5,618 nucleotides of DNA from the NCBI GenBank assembly GCA_014860175.1, contig JACZKF010000501.1, positions 1 to 5,618 of the forward strand, given 5' to 3'. The notes beneath the pieces are model-generated. The model made no database searches. It was given only the letters and a program-made list of their open reading frames with translations, and was not told where the DNA came from. Every line of letters begins with the position of its first letter. The first letter of the stretch is position 1. The position numbers and the translations under genes were made by a program. This document shows positions 1 through 5,151 of this stretch, one piece after another. The stretch is from Desulfuromonadales bacterium. Lineage in GTDB: Bacteria > Desulfobacterota > Desulfuromonadia > Desulfuromonadales > JACZKF01.

Positions 1-507
1 GGTAAGGACCGCCAGCCCGACGTTAAGCAAAGCGCCTCGCTGCATCCCCTGAACCGAATGACGGGCCGTCACATGGGCAATCTCATGCCCCAGCACCGAC
101 GCCAGTTGCGCCTCATTCTCCAGCTGCTGCAGCAGACCGCGACTGATGCCGATAAAGCCGCCGGGCAGGGCGAAGGCGTTCGGGGTGCCGTCGTTGACCA
201 CCTGAAATTTCCAGGGGAGGTCGGGCCGTTCCGACAAACGCGCCAGCCGCTGGCCGACTTTGTCGACGTAGGCGGCCAGCTGCGGGTCGCCGAGCTCTCC
301 CCCCATCTGCTGCAGCGCCTGGGGAAAGGCCTTCTCACCCAGGGCGACTTCTTCGGCCGGTGAGACCTGCAGCAGGGCCAACTCCTGGCGACCGGTTACC
401 GGATTGACCGCACAACTGGCCAGCAGCACCGCCGCCATCGCCAACCCCACCACCGCTTTGCACCCTGCAGGCACTTTGTTCAGCCATTCTAGCCTGGTCG
501 CTGTCAC
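1..507 (-). CDS. M48-family zinc metalloprotease lipoprotein, N-terminal part (C-terminus outside window)
   Basis: Probable envelope-quality-control peptidase of the M48 family (BepA/LoiP-like), anchored to a membrane as a lipoprotein and facing the periplasm. The first 169 residues are visible. From the chosen GTG at 507 there is a basic n-region, a hydrophobic stretch, and a lipobox LASC with the acylated Cys at residue 32. This is followed by CAVNPVTGR, a motif common just after the lipidation site in these proteins. The family stretch NAFALPGG comes next, and the zinc-binding catalytic motif HEIAH lies at residues 141-145 (bases 87-73), followed by VTARH. The GTG is preferred because GGGAG sits 7 bases upstream. 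The TTG two codons earlier would abut that site. The third zinc ligand and any C-terminal TPR domain lie beyond the left edge, so the subfamily cannot be decided. It is transcribed divergently from typA. Confidence 0.9.
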   Translation of the reverse strand, partial: MTATRLEWLNKVPAGCKAVVGLAMAAVLLASCAVNPVTGRQELALLQVSPAEEVALGEKAFPQALQQMGGELGDPQLAAYVDKVGQRLARLSERPDLPWKFQVVNDGTPNAFALPGGFIGISRGLLQQLENEAQLASVLGHEIAHVTARHSVQGMQRGALLNVGLAVLT

Positions 508-653
508 CTTCAATCTCCCGCGCAAGAGAAAAACTAAATAACAATCCTGTTTATCATTTTGCACTGGCATTGTCATCAGCAATCAAGTAATATTGGCGGG
601 TTTTGGCTACAACTAGCCTTTCACTCTCACCGCAAGGAGCTTTTTTCCGTCTC
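508..653. promoter_or_regulatory. Divergent intergenic region between the M48 protease and typA
   Basis: This 146-bp gap must hold promoters for both directions and is more AT-rich than the flanking genes. A TTGTCA at 570-575 and a TAATAT at 588-593 resemble sigma70 elements on the plus strand, but their 12-bp spacing is too short to pair, so no promoter is assigned. A small hairpin, GGCTA-CAAC-TAGCC, lies at 605-618 in the probable typA leader. No convincing minus-strand promoter was found. No small gene was recognised. Confidence 0.4.
634..639 (+). promoter_or_regulatory. Ribosome binding site of typA, unusually far from the start
   Basis: AAGGAG is the only good Shine-Dalgarno match upstream of typA. 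It is 14 bases from the ATG at 654, longer than the usual 5-10, with a run of six T (641-646) between them. The frame also remains open to a TTG at 603. The ATG is still preferred because family members begin with MxxxIRNIAIIAHVDHGKT and have no 17-residue extension. Confidence 0.6.
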
Positions 654-2465
654 ATGGCTGAAAATATCCGTAACATCGCTATCATCGCCCACGTTGACCA
701 CGGCAAGACGACCCTGGTCGATGCCATGCTGCGCCAGTCCGGCCTCTTTCGCGAAAATCAGGTCATCACCGAACGGGTGATGGACAGCAACGACCTGGAA
801 AAAGAGCGCGGCATCACCATCCTCTCCATGAACCTGTCGATTCACATCGGCGAGCTGAAAATCAACATCGTCGACACCCCGGGCCATGCCGACTTCGGCG
901 GCGAGGTCGAGCGGGTGCTGAAGATGGTCGACTCGGTGCTGCTGCTGGTCGATGCCTTCGACGGGCCGATGCCGCAGACCCGCTTCGTGCTGAAAAAATC
1001 ACTCGACCTGGGGATCAGGCCGATCGTCGTCATCAATAAAATCGACCGCCCCGGCGCCCGCCCTGAGTGGTCGGTCGACCAGGTTTTCGACCTGTTCTGC
1101 GAACTGAACGCCGATGAGAACCAGCTCGACTTTCCGGTGATCTACGCCAGCGCCAAGCAGGGGTACGCCAAGCGCACTCTGGACGAGCCGGCGGTCGGCA
1201 TGCAGCCGCTGTTCGAAATGATCCGCGAGCGCGTGGCGCCGCCGGTGGTCGACCCGGACGGGCCGTTCCAGATGCTGGTGGCCAATATCGACTACAACGA
1301 GTACATCGGCCGCATCGCCACCGGCAAGATCTTCTCCGGCAAAGTGAAGACCGGCGAGACGATAGCCCTGGTGCAGCGCGACGGCAAGCTCAGCAAAGGG
1401 CGCATCAGCAAGCTGCTGGGGTATGAAGGGCTCAAGCAGGTCGAGGTGACCGAGGCGTTTGCCGGTGACATCATCAGCGTCGCCGGCTTCGAAGAGGTCG
1501 GCATCGGCGAGACGCTGGCCGACGCCGCCAACCCGGTGGCGATCCCCTACGTCTCCATCGACGAGCCGACCCTGTCGATGAACTTCATGGTCAACACCTC
1601 CCCTTTCGCCGGTCGCGAAGGGAAGCTCGTCACCTCGCGCAATATCCGCGAGCGATTGACGCGCGAACTGCGCACCAACGTCTCCTTGCGGGTCGAGGAG
1701 ACCGACAATACCGATACCTTCCAGGTCTCTGGCCGCGGCGAGCTGCACCTGTCGATCCTGATCGAGAACATGCGTCGTGAAGGCTACGAGCTGGCGGTTT
1801 CCAAACCGCAGGTCATCTATCGCGAGATCGATGGCGTGCGCTGCGAGCCGATGGAATATCTGGTCGTCGACGTCCCGGAGGACTACCAGGGGACGGTGAT
1901 TGAAAAACTCGGGCCGCGCAAGGCCGAGATGGTCTCCCTGCACCAGATGGACGGCATCAACCGGCTCGAGTTCATCATCCCGGCGCGGGGGCTGATCGGT
2001 TTTCGCACCGAGTTTCTGACCGACACCCGCGGCACCGGGGTAATGACCCACACCTTCCACGAGTATGCCCCCTACAAAGGGGACATCAGCGGGCGCAAAA
2101 ACGGGGTGCTGATCGCCATTGAGACGGGGGTGACGGTCGCCTACTCCCTCTTCAACCTGCAGGACCGCGGCACCTTGTTTGTCAATCCCGGCACCGAAAT
2201 TTACGAGGGGATGATCATCGGCCAGCACTCCAAAGACAACGACCTGGTCGTCAACTCCAGCCGGGAGAAGAAACTGACCAACGTCCGCGCCTCCGGCACC
2301 GACGAGGCGATCCGCCTCATCCCGCCGCGGCTGCTGACTCTGGAGCAGGCGCTGGAATACATCGCTGAGGATGAACTGGTCGAGGTCACCCCCAAGTCGA
2401 TCCGCCTGCGCAAAAAATATCTCGACCCGAACGACCGCAAGCGCTCCGAGAAAAAAACCAAGTAA
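654..2465 (+). CDS. typA: Ribosome-associated translational GTPase TypA/BipA
   Basis: EF-G-like GTPase that binds the 70S ribosome in the cytoplasm. In E. coli it assists 50S assembly at low temperature and stress adaptation. The 603-residue length matches the family (E. coli about 607). Visible motifs are G1 AHVDHGKT at 12-19, RGITI at 52-56, G3 DTPGH at 74-78 with the catalytic His78, G4 NKID at 128-131 and G5 SAK at 166-168. A domain II beta-barrel spans roughly 200-290, an EF-G III-like domain carries VSGRGELHLS, and the TypA-specific C-terminal domain contains PARGLIGFR and the end VEVTPxSIRLRKK. One oddity is switch I, which reads ILSMN where E. coli BipA has ILAKN, so the usual Lys is Met. 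The gene stands alone, followed 25 bases after its stop by an intrinsic terminator. The family assignment is very secure. Confidence 0.99.
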   Translation: MAENIRNIAIIAHVDHGKTTLVDAMLRQSGLFRENQVITERVMDSNDLEKERGITILSMNLSIHIGELKINIVDTPGHADFGGEVERVLKMVDSVLLLVDAFDGPMPQTRFVLKKSLDLGIRPIVVINKIDRPGARPEWSVDQVFDLFCELNADENQLDFPVIYASAKQGYAKRTLDEPAVGMQPLFEMIRERVAPPVVDPDGPFQMLVANIDYNEYIGRIATGKIFSGKVKTGETIALVQRDGKLSKGRISKLLGYEGLKQVEVTEAFAGDIISVAGFEEVGIGETLADAANPVAIPYVSIDEPTLSMNFMVNTSPFAGREGKLVTSRNIRERLTRELRTNVSLRVEETDNTDTFQVSGRGELHLSILIENMRREGYELAVSKPQVIYREIDGVRCEPMEYLVVDVPEDYQGTVIEKLGPRKAEMVSLHQMDGINRLEFIIPARGLIGFRTEFLTDTRGTGVMTHTFHEYAPYKGDISGRKNGVLIAIETGVTVAYSLFNLQDRGTLFVNPGTEIYEGMIIGQHSKDNDLVVNSSREKKLTNVRASGTDEAIRLIPPRLLTLEQALEYIAEDELVEVTPKSIRLRKKYLDPNDRKRSEKKTK

Positions 2466-2490
2466 CCCTGGATCTCCCCTTTGGACCCTG

Positions 2491-2516
2491 ACCCCGGCTT
2501 TGGCCGGGGTTTTTTT
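2491..2516 (+). terminator. Intrinsic terminator of typA
   Basis: A perfect 8-bp GC-rich stem, ACCCCGGC (2491-2498) with GCCGGGGT (2503-2510), closes on a 4-base loop. It runs straight into seven T (2510-2516). It starts 25 bases after the typA stop codon and separates typA from the downstream genes. It has no T tract on the opposite strand, so it is one-directional. Confidence 0.92.
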
Positions 2517-2690
2517 GTTTCTGCGGGGCTCCGGGTTGCGGCTTCCGGTGCAAAGGGCAGTGCGGCTTCGGCACGACCCATTCTCGCCCGGGTCTCGACC
2601 GGCCGCAGCCGGTATAAACAAACGGTATACCCAATAAAACAGCAACTGATTTAACATTCTGTTTTAAAACGCTTTTTTTCGTCTTTGCGG
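2517..2690. other. Gene-free stretch with clustered palindromes and repeats upstream of the zinc-ribbon promoter
   Basis: No gene is visible in this part of the 309-bp gap between typA and the next coding region. Its left half is GC-rich and holds a 9-bp direct repeat TGCGGCTTC at 2537-2545 and 2561-2569. Its right half is AT-rich. There CGGTATA occurs twice (2610-2616 and 2623-2629), the second inside the palindrome GGTATACC (2624-2631). An inverted repeat TAAAACAG (2635-2642) / CTGTTTTA (2659-2666) overlaps a perfect 10-bp palindrome GTTTTAAAAC (2661-2670). A T run follows at 2672-2678. The AT-rich part ends about 11 bases before the -35 box at 2691, so it could be an UP element or operator region. 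That role is inferred from position only. Confidence 0.45.
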
Positions 2691-2719
2691 TTGCAATCAC
2701 GATCCGCAAGGTCTATACT
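2691..2719 (+). promoter_or_regulatory. Sigma70-type promoter for the zinc-ribbon gene
   Basis: TTGCAA (2691-2696) and TATACT (2714-2719) are separated by exactly 17 bases. Transcription would begin near 2726, giving a leader of roughly 50 bases before the ATG at 2775. The AT-rich sequence just upstream could act as an UP element. Confidence 0.75.
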
Positions 2720-2774
2720 TCGTACAATCTTGGGATAAATACCCACATCACTCACGAAGAAGAAGGAGAAGAAC

Positions 2775-2942
2775 ATGAAATGCCCCGTTTGCGGGAACCG
2801 TCACCAGATCGAGATCGACACCCATTCGGAGGGTTTTGTCGAGAACCTGCAGGAGTGTGGTCATTGCGGCGCCGTCTGGACACGCAAAGGGGAGCAAGAA
2901 ATCGTTCTCTACCAAACTCCCCAGGCGGCTAACTACCGCTGA
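2775..2942 (+). CDS. Small double-CxxC zinc-ribbon protein (55 aa), function unknown
   Basis: A short gene encoding 55 residues. The protein opens MKCPVCG and carries a second knuckle ECGHCG, giving CxxC at 3-6 and 28-31. This is the four-cysteine arrangement of a zinc ribbon, with a 21-residue loop between knuckles. The second knuckle continues GAVWTRKGE, a beta-turn pattern common in such ribbons, and the C-terminal tail is short and polar. The reading is supported by AAGGAG at 2763-2768, 6 bases before the ATG, and by a strong promoter upstream. No signal peptide or membrane segment is present, so it is probably cytoplasmic. It appears to be monocistronic: typA is shut off by a terminator and the next gene has its own promoter. 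A role in nucleic-acid or protein binding is typical of zinc ribbons but is not shown here. I do not recognise a named family. Confidence 0.87.
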   Translation: MKCPVCGNRHQIEIDTHSEGFVENLQECGHCGAVWTRKGEQEIVLYQTPQAANYR

Positions 2943-2958
2943 TCCACACACTTTTCAC

Positions 2959-2989
2959 GGCCGTCGCTGCCAACCCGGGAGCGGCGGCC
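2959..2989 (+). other. Stem-loop downstream of the zinc-ribbon gene
   Basis: GGCCGTCGCT (2959-2968) pairs with AGCGGCGGCC (2980-2989) as a 10-bp stem with one G-U pair and an 11-base loop, starting 17 bases after the stop codon. No T run follows, so it is not a canonical intrinsic terminator. It may stabilise the mRNA 3' end or assist termination. The rest of the gap up to 3057 shows nothing recognisable. Confidence 0.5.
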
Positions 2990-3057
2990 GGTCTCCGATT
3001 ACGGGCTGCCACCCCCTGCCGGGCCACCAACTTCCTGCTTTCTCCTCTCCTACGCCC

Positions 3058-3086
3058 TTGAAAAACGAAGCGCTTCGGACTATATT
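3058..3086 (+). promoter_or_regulatory. Sigma70-type promoter of the AMMECR1 gene with a palindromic spacer
   Basis: TTGAAA (3058-3063) and TATATT (3081-3086) lie 17 bases apart, each a near-consensus hexamer. Initiation is expected near 3093, giving a leader of about 38 bases. A perfect 12-bp palindrome CGAAGCGCTTCG (3066-3077) fills most of the spacer. A repressor bound there would block RNA polymerase, so it is a candidate operator. A short GGGC-TTC-GCCC hairpin (3092-3102) falls at the predicted transcript start. Confidence 0.75.
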
Positions 3087-3120
3087 GTGCCGGGCTTCGC
3101 CCTTTGTATTCAGGTGATTC

Positions 3121-3126
3121 AGGAGG
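3121..3126 (+). promoter_or_regulatory. Ribosome binding site deciding the AMMECR1 GTG start
   Basis: AGGAGG lies 4 bases before the GTG at 3131 and 13 bases before the in-frame GTG at 3140. The first is a little close and the second rather far, so 3131 is favoured. The frame also extends upstream to a TTG at 3104, which lies before this site, has no ribosome binding site of its own, and is rejected. Confidence 0.65.
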
Positions 3127-3130
3127 CAGT

Positions 3131-3682
3131 GTGGAAAAAGTGCTCAACGCCCATGAACAGAACGTTCTCCTGGCCATTGCCCGGCAGGCGATCGAAACCC
3201 ATGTCCGTACCGGCAATCCCTATATCGAGCCGCGCGAGGAGATGGCCCTGAACCGGCGCAACGGCTGCTTTGTTACCATCAAGCAACGCGGCCAGCTGCG
3301 CGGGTGCATCGGCAACTTTCAATCGGAACACCCCCTGTTTCGCGAAGTCGCTGAAATGGCGGTCGCCTCGGCGACCAAAGACCCTCGCTTCTATCCGATG
3401 AAAGAGGAGGATCTTACCGAGTTCGCCCTCGAAATCTCCGTCCTCTCCCCCCTGCGGAAGATCGACAACATCCAGGAGATCGAAGTCGGGCGAGACGGTA
3501 TTTACCTGGAGAAGGGTTTTTATCGCGGCGTCCTGCTCCCGCAGGTGGCCATCGAACACGGCTGGGACCGGGAGACCTTCCTCAAGCAGACCTGCCTGAA
3601 AGCGGGACTGCCGACCAACGCCTGGAACTCCGAGGATGCCGAGATCTACGTCTTCAACGCCCAGATCTTCGGCGGCGCCTGA
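3131..3682 (+). CDS. amrA: AMMECR1-domain protein (AmmeMemoRadiSam system protein A)
   Basis: A 183-residue cytoplasmic protein spanning one full AMMECR1 domain, which is the whole length usual for bacterial members. The family signature LRGCIG is at 56-61. Also visible are the conserved DPRFYPM segment at 84-90, an LEISVLSP-like strand around 100-108, and the C-terminal block LLPQVAIEHGWD at 135-146. CLKAGLP follows at 155-161 and AW at 164-165. Many bacteria carry this protein together with a MEMO1-like protein (B) and a radical SAM enzyme, a set named from co-occurrence. Its biochemical role is not established. Neither partner is in this window, so here it is an orphan with its own promoter and terminator. 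The invariant Cys59 in the signature is present, so the protein looks intact. The family call is secure, but the gene symbol is only the usual database label. Confidence 0.94.
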   Translation: MEKVLNAHEQNVLLAIARQAIETHVRTGNPYIEPREEMALNRRNGCFVTIKQRGQLRGCIGNFQSEHPLFREVAEMAVASATKDPRFYPMKEEDLTEFALEISVLSPLRKIDNIQEIEVGRDGIYLEKGFYRGVLLPQVAIEHGWDRETFLKQTCLKAGLPTNAWNSEDAEIYVFNAQIFGGA

Positions 3683-3712
3683 CGCAGGCAGGCACCCTTC
3701 TTACCAGCAAAC

Positions 3713-3745
3713 AGACCCCGGGGCGCCGCCCCGGGGTCTTTCCTT
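3713..3745 (+). terminator. Intrinsic terminator of the AMMECR1 gene
   Basis: A perfect 12-bp stem, AGACCCCGGGGC (3713-3724) with GCCCCGGGGTCT (3728-3739), has a 3-base loop and is followed by a T-rich tail TTCCTTTTT. It begins 30 bases after the stop codon. This very stable structure isolates the AMMECR1 gene from doxX. Each arm also contains the self-complementary CCCCGGGG, so alternative pairings are possible. Confidence 0.92.
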
Positions 3746-3786
3746 TTTCGCGACGGTTCACCTCGATCGGTCTCCCTGCCTCCGTT

Positions 3787-3830
3787 TTGACAATCGCTCC
3801 CCCGGTGATAGCTTTTAATAAGAAAAAGCT
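3787..3830 (+). promoter_or_regulatory. Candidate promoter and inverted repeat upstream of doxX
   Basis: A perfect -35 hexamer TTGACA stands at 3787-3792. The best -10 at legal spacing is weak: TAGCTT (3809-3814) after 16 bases, preceded by an extended-type TG at 3806-3807. TTTAAT (3814-3819) is a better hexamer but lies 21 bases away. An inverted repeat AGCTTTT (3810-3816) / AAAAGCT (3824-3830) with a 7-base loop covers the -10 zone and resembles an operator. A consensus -35 with a poor -10 and an overlapping palindrome would fit an activator- or repressor-controlled promoter, but that is inference. Confidence 0.45.
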
Positions 3831-3843
3831 GGATTAAATACGC

Positions 3844-3865
3844 GGCCGCAGCTCGGCTGGCGGCC
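3844..3865 (+). other. Leader hairpin just upstream of the doxX ribosome binding site
   Basis: GGCCGCAGC (3844-3852) pairs with GCT (3856-3858) and GCGGCC (3860-3865) around a TCG triloop, with one bulged G at 3859. The result is a 9-bp GC-rich stem. It ends 7 bases before the purine-rich ribosome binding site at 3873-3882. It could protect the mRNA 5' region or tune translation. No T run follows, so it is not a terminator. Confidence 0.4.
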
Positions 3866-3889
3866 CGACGTGAAGGAAGGAATGCCGTC

Positions 3890-4333
3890 ATGTGGAACGC
3901 TCTGATCAGAACTGAAAACGATCTCGCCGCTCTGGTACTACGGTTGTTTCTTGGGGTGGTCTTCTTCCCCCATGGCGCCCAGAAGCTTCTGGGCTGGTTC
4001 GGCGGCCACGGTTTCGCCGGCACCATGAACTATCTCACCTCCGCCCAGGGGCTCCCCTGGCTGATCGCCTTGCTGGTGATCGTGGCCGAGTTTTTCGGGG
4101 CGCTTGCCCTGATCGCCGGCTTTCTTACCCGTGTGGCAGCCTTCGGCATCGGCGCCGTCATGGTCGGGGCGATCGCCATGGTGCACTGGCAGCACGGATT
4201 CTTCATGAACTGGTCCGGCCAGCAAGCCGGAGAGGGGTTTGAATTTCACCTCCTGGCCATCGGCATGGCCATCGCCCTGATGATCCGCGGCGGGGGCGCC
4301 GCCTCCGTCGACCGGGCGCTGGCACGGAAATAG
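3890..4333 (+). CDS. DoxX-family integral membrane protein
   Basis: A 147-residue inner-membrane protein of the DoxX/SURF4-like family. The predicted pattern is four transmembrane helices, roughly at residues 13-30, 55-79, 82-99 and 119-133. The family pattern is clear: RLFLGVVFFPHGAQKLLGWF at 18-37 followed by a GG-rich turn, then AEFFGALALIAGFLTR at 66-81, and a last helix after GFEFH that ends in GGG..S.D. Length is typical. The ATG has AAGGAA 7 bases upstream (3877-3882). DoxX proteins are linked by genetic context to thiol and redox stress responses. In mycobacteria DoxX associates with SodA and SseA in a membrane oxidoreductase complex, but the activity here is unknown. It is the first gene of a likely operon: pirin starts 95 bases after its stop with no terminator between them. 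DoxX next to pirin is a recurrent bacterial pairing. Confidence 0.93.
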   Translation: MWNALIRTENDLAALVLRLFLGVVFFPHGAQKLLGWFGGHGFAGTMNYLTSAQGLPWLIALLVIVAEFFGALALIAGFLTRVAAFGIGAVMVGAIAMVHWQHGFFMNWSGQQAGEGFEFHLLAIGMAIALMIRGGGAASVDRALARK

Positions 4334-4370
4334 GGTAGAATCGCAAGAATCAGTCCCGGGTCGGAACCCC

Positions 4371-4389
4371 GATCTTGGATCTTGGATCT
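4371..4389. repeat. Short 7-bp tandem repeat in the doxX-pirin gap
   Basis: The heptamer GATCTTG occurs twice and then partly a third time (GATCT), about 2.7 copies in all. It lies in the 95-bp spacer between doxX and the pirin gene, 40 bases before the pirin ATG. A unit count change here would alter spacer length without touching either coding frame. No promoter or terminator was recognised in the spacer. Confidence 0.8.
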
Positions 4390-4428
4390 ATTGATTGGAC
4401 CCGAGACCTTTTCCCCAGGAGCCCTCTC

Positions 4429-5124
4429 ATGATCACCCTTTGCCCCTCGGCCGAGCGCGGCCATTTTCGCTCGGAATGGCTCGACAGCCGGCACACTTTC
4501 AGCTTCGACACCTACTACGACCCGCAGCAGATGGGGTTTCGGGCCCTGCGGGTGATCAACGAGGACTGGGTGCAACCCGGGCACGGTTTCCCCCTGCACC
4601 GCCACCAGGACATGGAGATCCTGACCTTCGTCATTGAAGGCGAACTCCGGCACCAGGACGACCAGGGGAACAGCGGCGTCATCGGTCCCTGCCAGTTGCA
4701 GCGGATGACCGCCGGCACCGGCATCCGGCACAGCGAGGCCAATCCATCACAGGAGCAGGTGGTCCATCTGCTGCAGATCTGGATCCACCCCGAGCGCACT
4801 GGCCTCACCCCCGGTTACGAGCAGAAGAGCTTCCCCGGCGACGCGCACCGGGGGCTGCGCCTCCTCGCTTCCCCGGATGGGAGGGACGGATCGGCGCTTA
4901 TTCACCGGGACGTCCGTCTTTACGCAGGCACCCTGGAAGCCGGCGCCATCCTGGAACAGCCGCTGGCCCCCGGCCGCCACGCCTGGCTGCAGATGCTCGG
5001 CGGTATGCTCACCCTCGCCGGGCACCGCCTGCAGACGGGGGACGGGGCGGCGGTCAGCGACGAAACGATGCTGCGCCTGCAGGCGCGGGAGAACGCCTCC
5101 TTCCTGCTCTTCGATCTCGATTAA
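4429..5124 (+). CDS. Pirin-family bicupin protein (YhhW-like, possible quercetin 2,3-dioxygenase)
   Basis: A 231-residue cytoplasmic protein with the two-cupin pirin fold, the same length as E. coli YhhW. The N-terminal cupin has the pirin motif HGFPLHRHQDMEI and the later segment TAGTGIRHSE. Together they supply His57, His59, His101 and Glu103, the four metal ligands at the same positions known for YhhW. YhhW has quercetinase activity, so metal-dependent oxygenase chemistry is possible, though the natural substrate is unknown. The C-terminal cupin (about 140-231) is more divergent and ends LLFDLD. The ATG at 4429 has AGGAG 7 bases upstream (4417-4421). An in-frame codon at 4375 would add 18 unconserved residues and is rejected. 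It probably shares a transcript with doxX. Confidence 0.95.
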   Translation: MITLCPSAERGHFRSEWLDSRHTFSFDTYYDPQQMGFRALRVINEDWVQPGHGFPLHRHQDMEILTFVIEGELRHQDDQGNSGVIGPCQLQRMTAGTGIRHSEANPSQEQVVHLLQIWIHPERTGLTPGYEQKSFPGDAHRGLRLLASPDGRDGSALIHRDVRLYAGTLEAGAILEQPLAPGRHAWLQMLGGMLTLAGHRLQTGDGAAVSDETMLRLQARENASFLLFDLD

Positions 5125-5151
5125 CTCTGCCAGGAAGGGGTAAGTGGAGGG

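Noticed and set aside
603..653. TTG start adding 17 residues to TypA
   Set aside because: The extension is not part of the family, has no ribosome binding site, and contains the Shine-Dalgarno sequence itself.
999..2657. A 552-codon open frame on the minus strand, antisense to typA
   Set aside because: It mirrors the typA reading frame in GC-rich DNA, its composition is rich in D, G, V and R as in antisense shadows, and it resembles no protein I know. TypA explains the region fully.
2635..2680. A second terminator after typA formed by TAAAACAG/CTGTTTTA and the T run
   Set aside because: The stem is AT-rich, has a 16-base loop and is separated from the T run by several bases. The strong terminator at 2491 already suffices. 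An operator or UP-element reading fits the position better.
2929..3216. Minus-strand frame across the gap between the zinc-ribbon and AMMECR1 genes
   Set aside because: It overlaps a strong promoter and the starts of real plus-strand genes, and no family or ribosome binding site supports it.
4375..4428. Upstream start adding 18 residues to the pirin protein
   Set aside because: The family begins close to the ATG at 4429, which has AGGAG at 7 bases. The extension lies over the tandem repeat and is not pirin-like.
4246..4731. A 161-codon minus-strand frame opposite the doxX end and pirin start
   Set aside because: It is a shadow of two well-supported plus-strand genes and shows no recognisable motifs.
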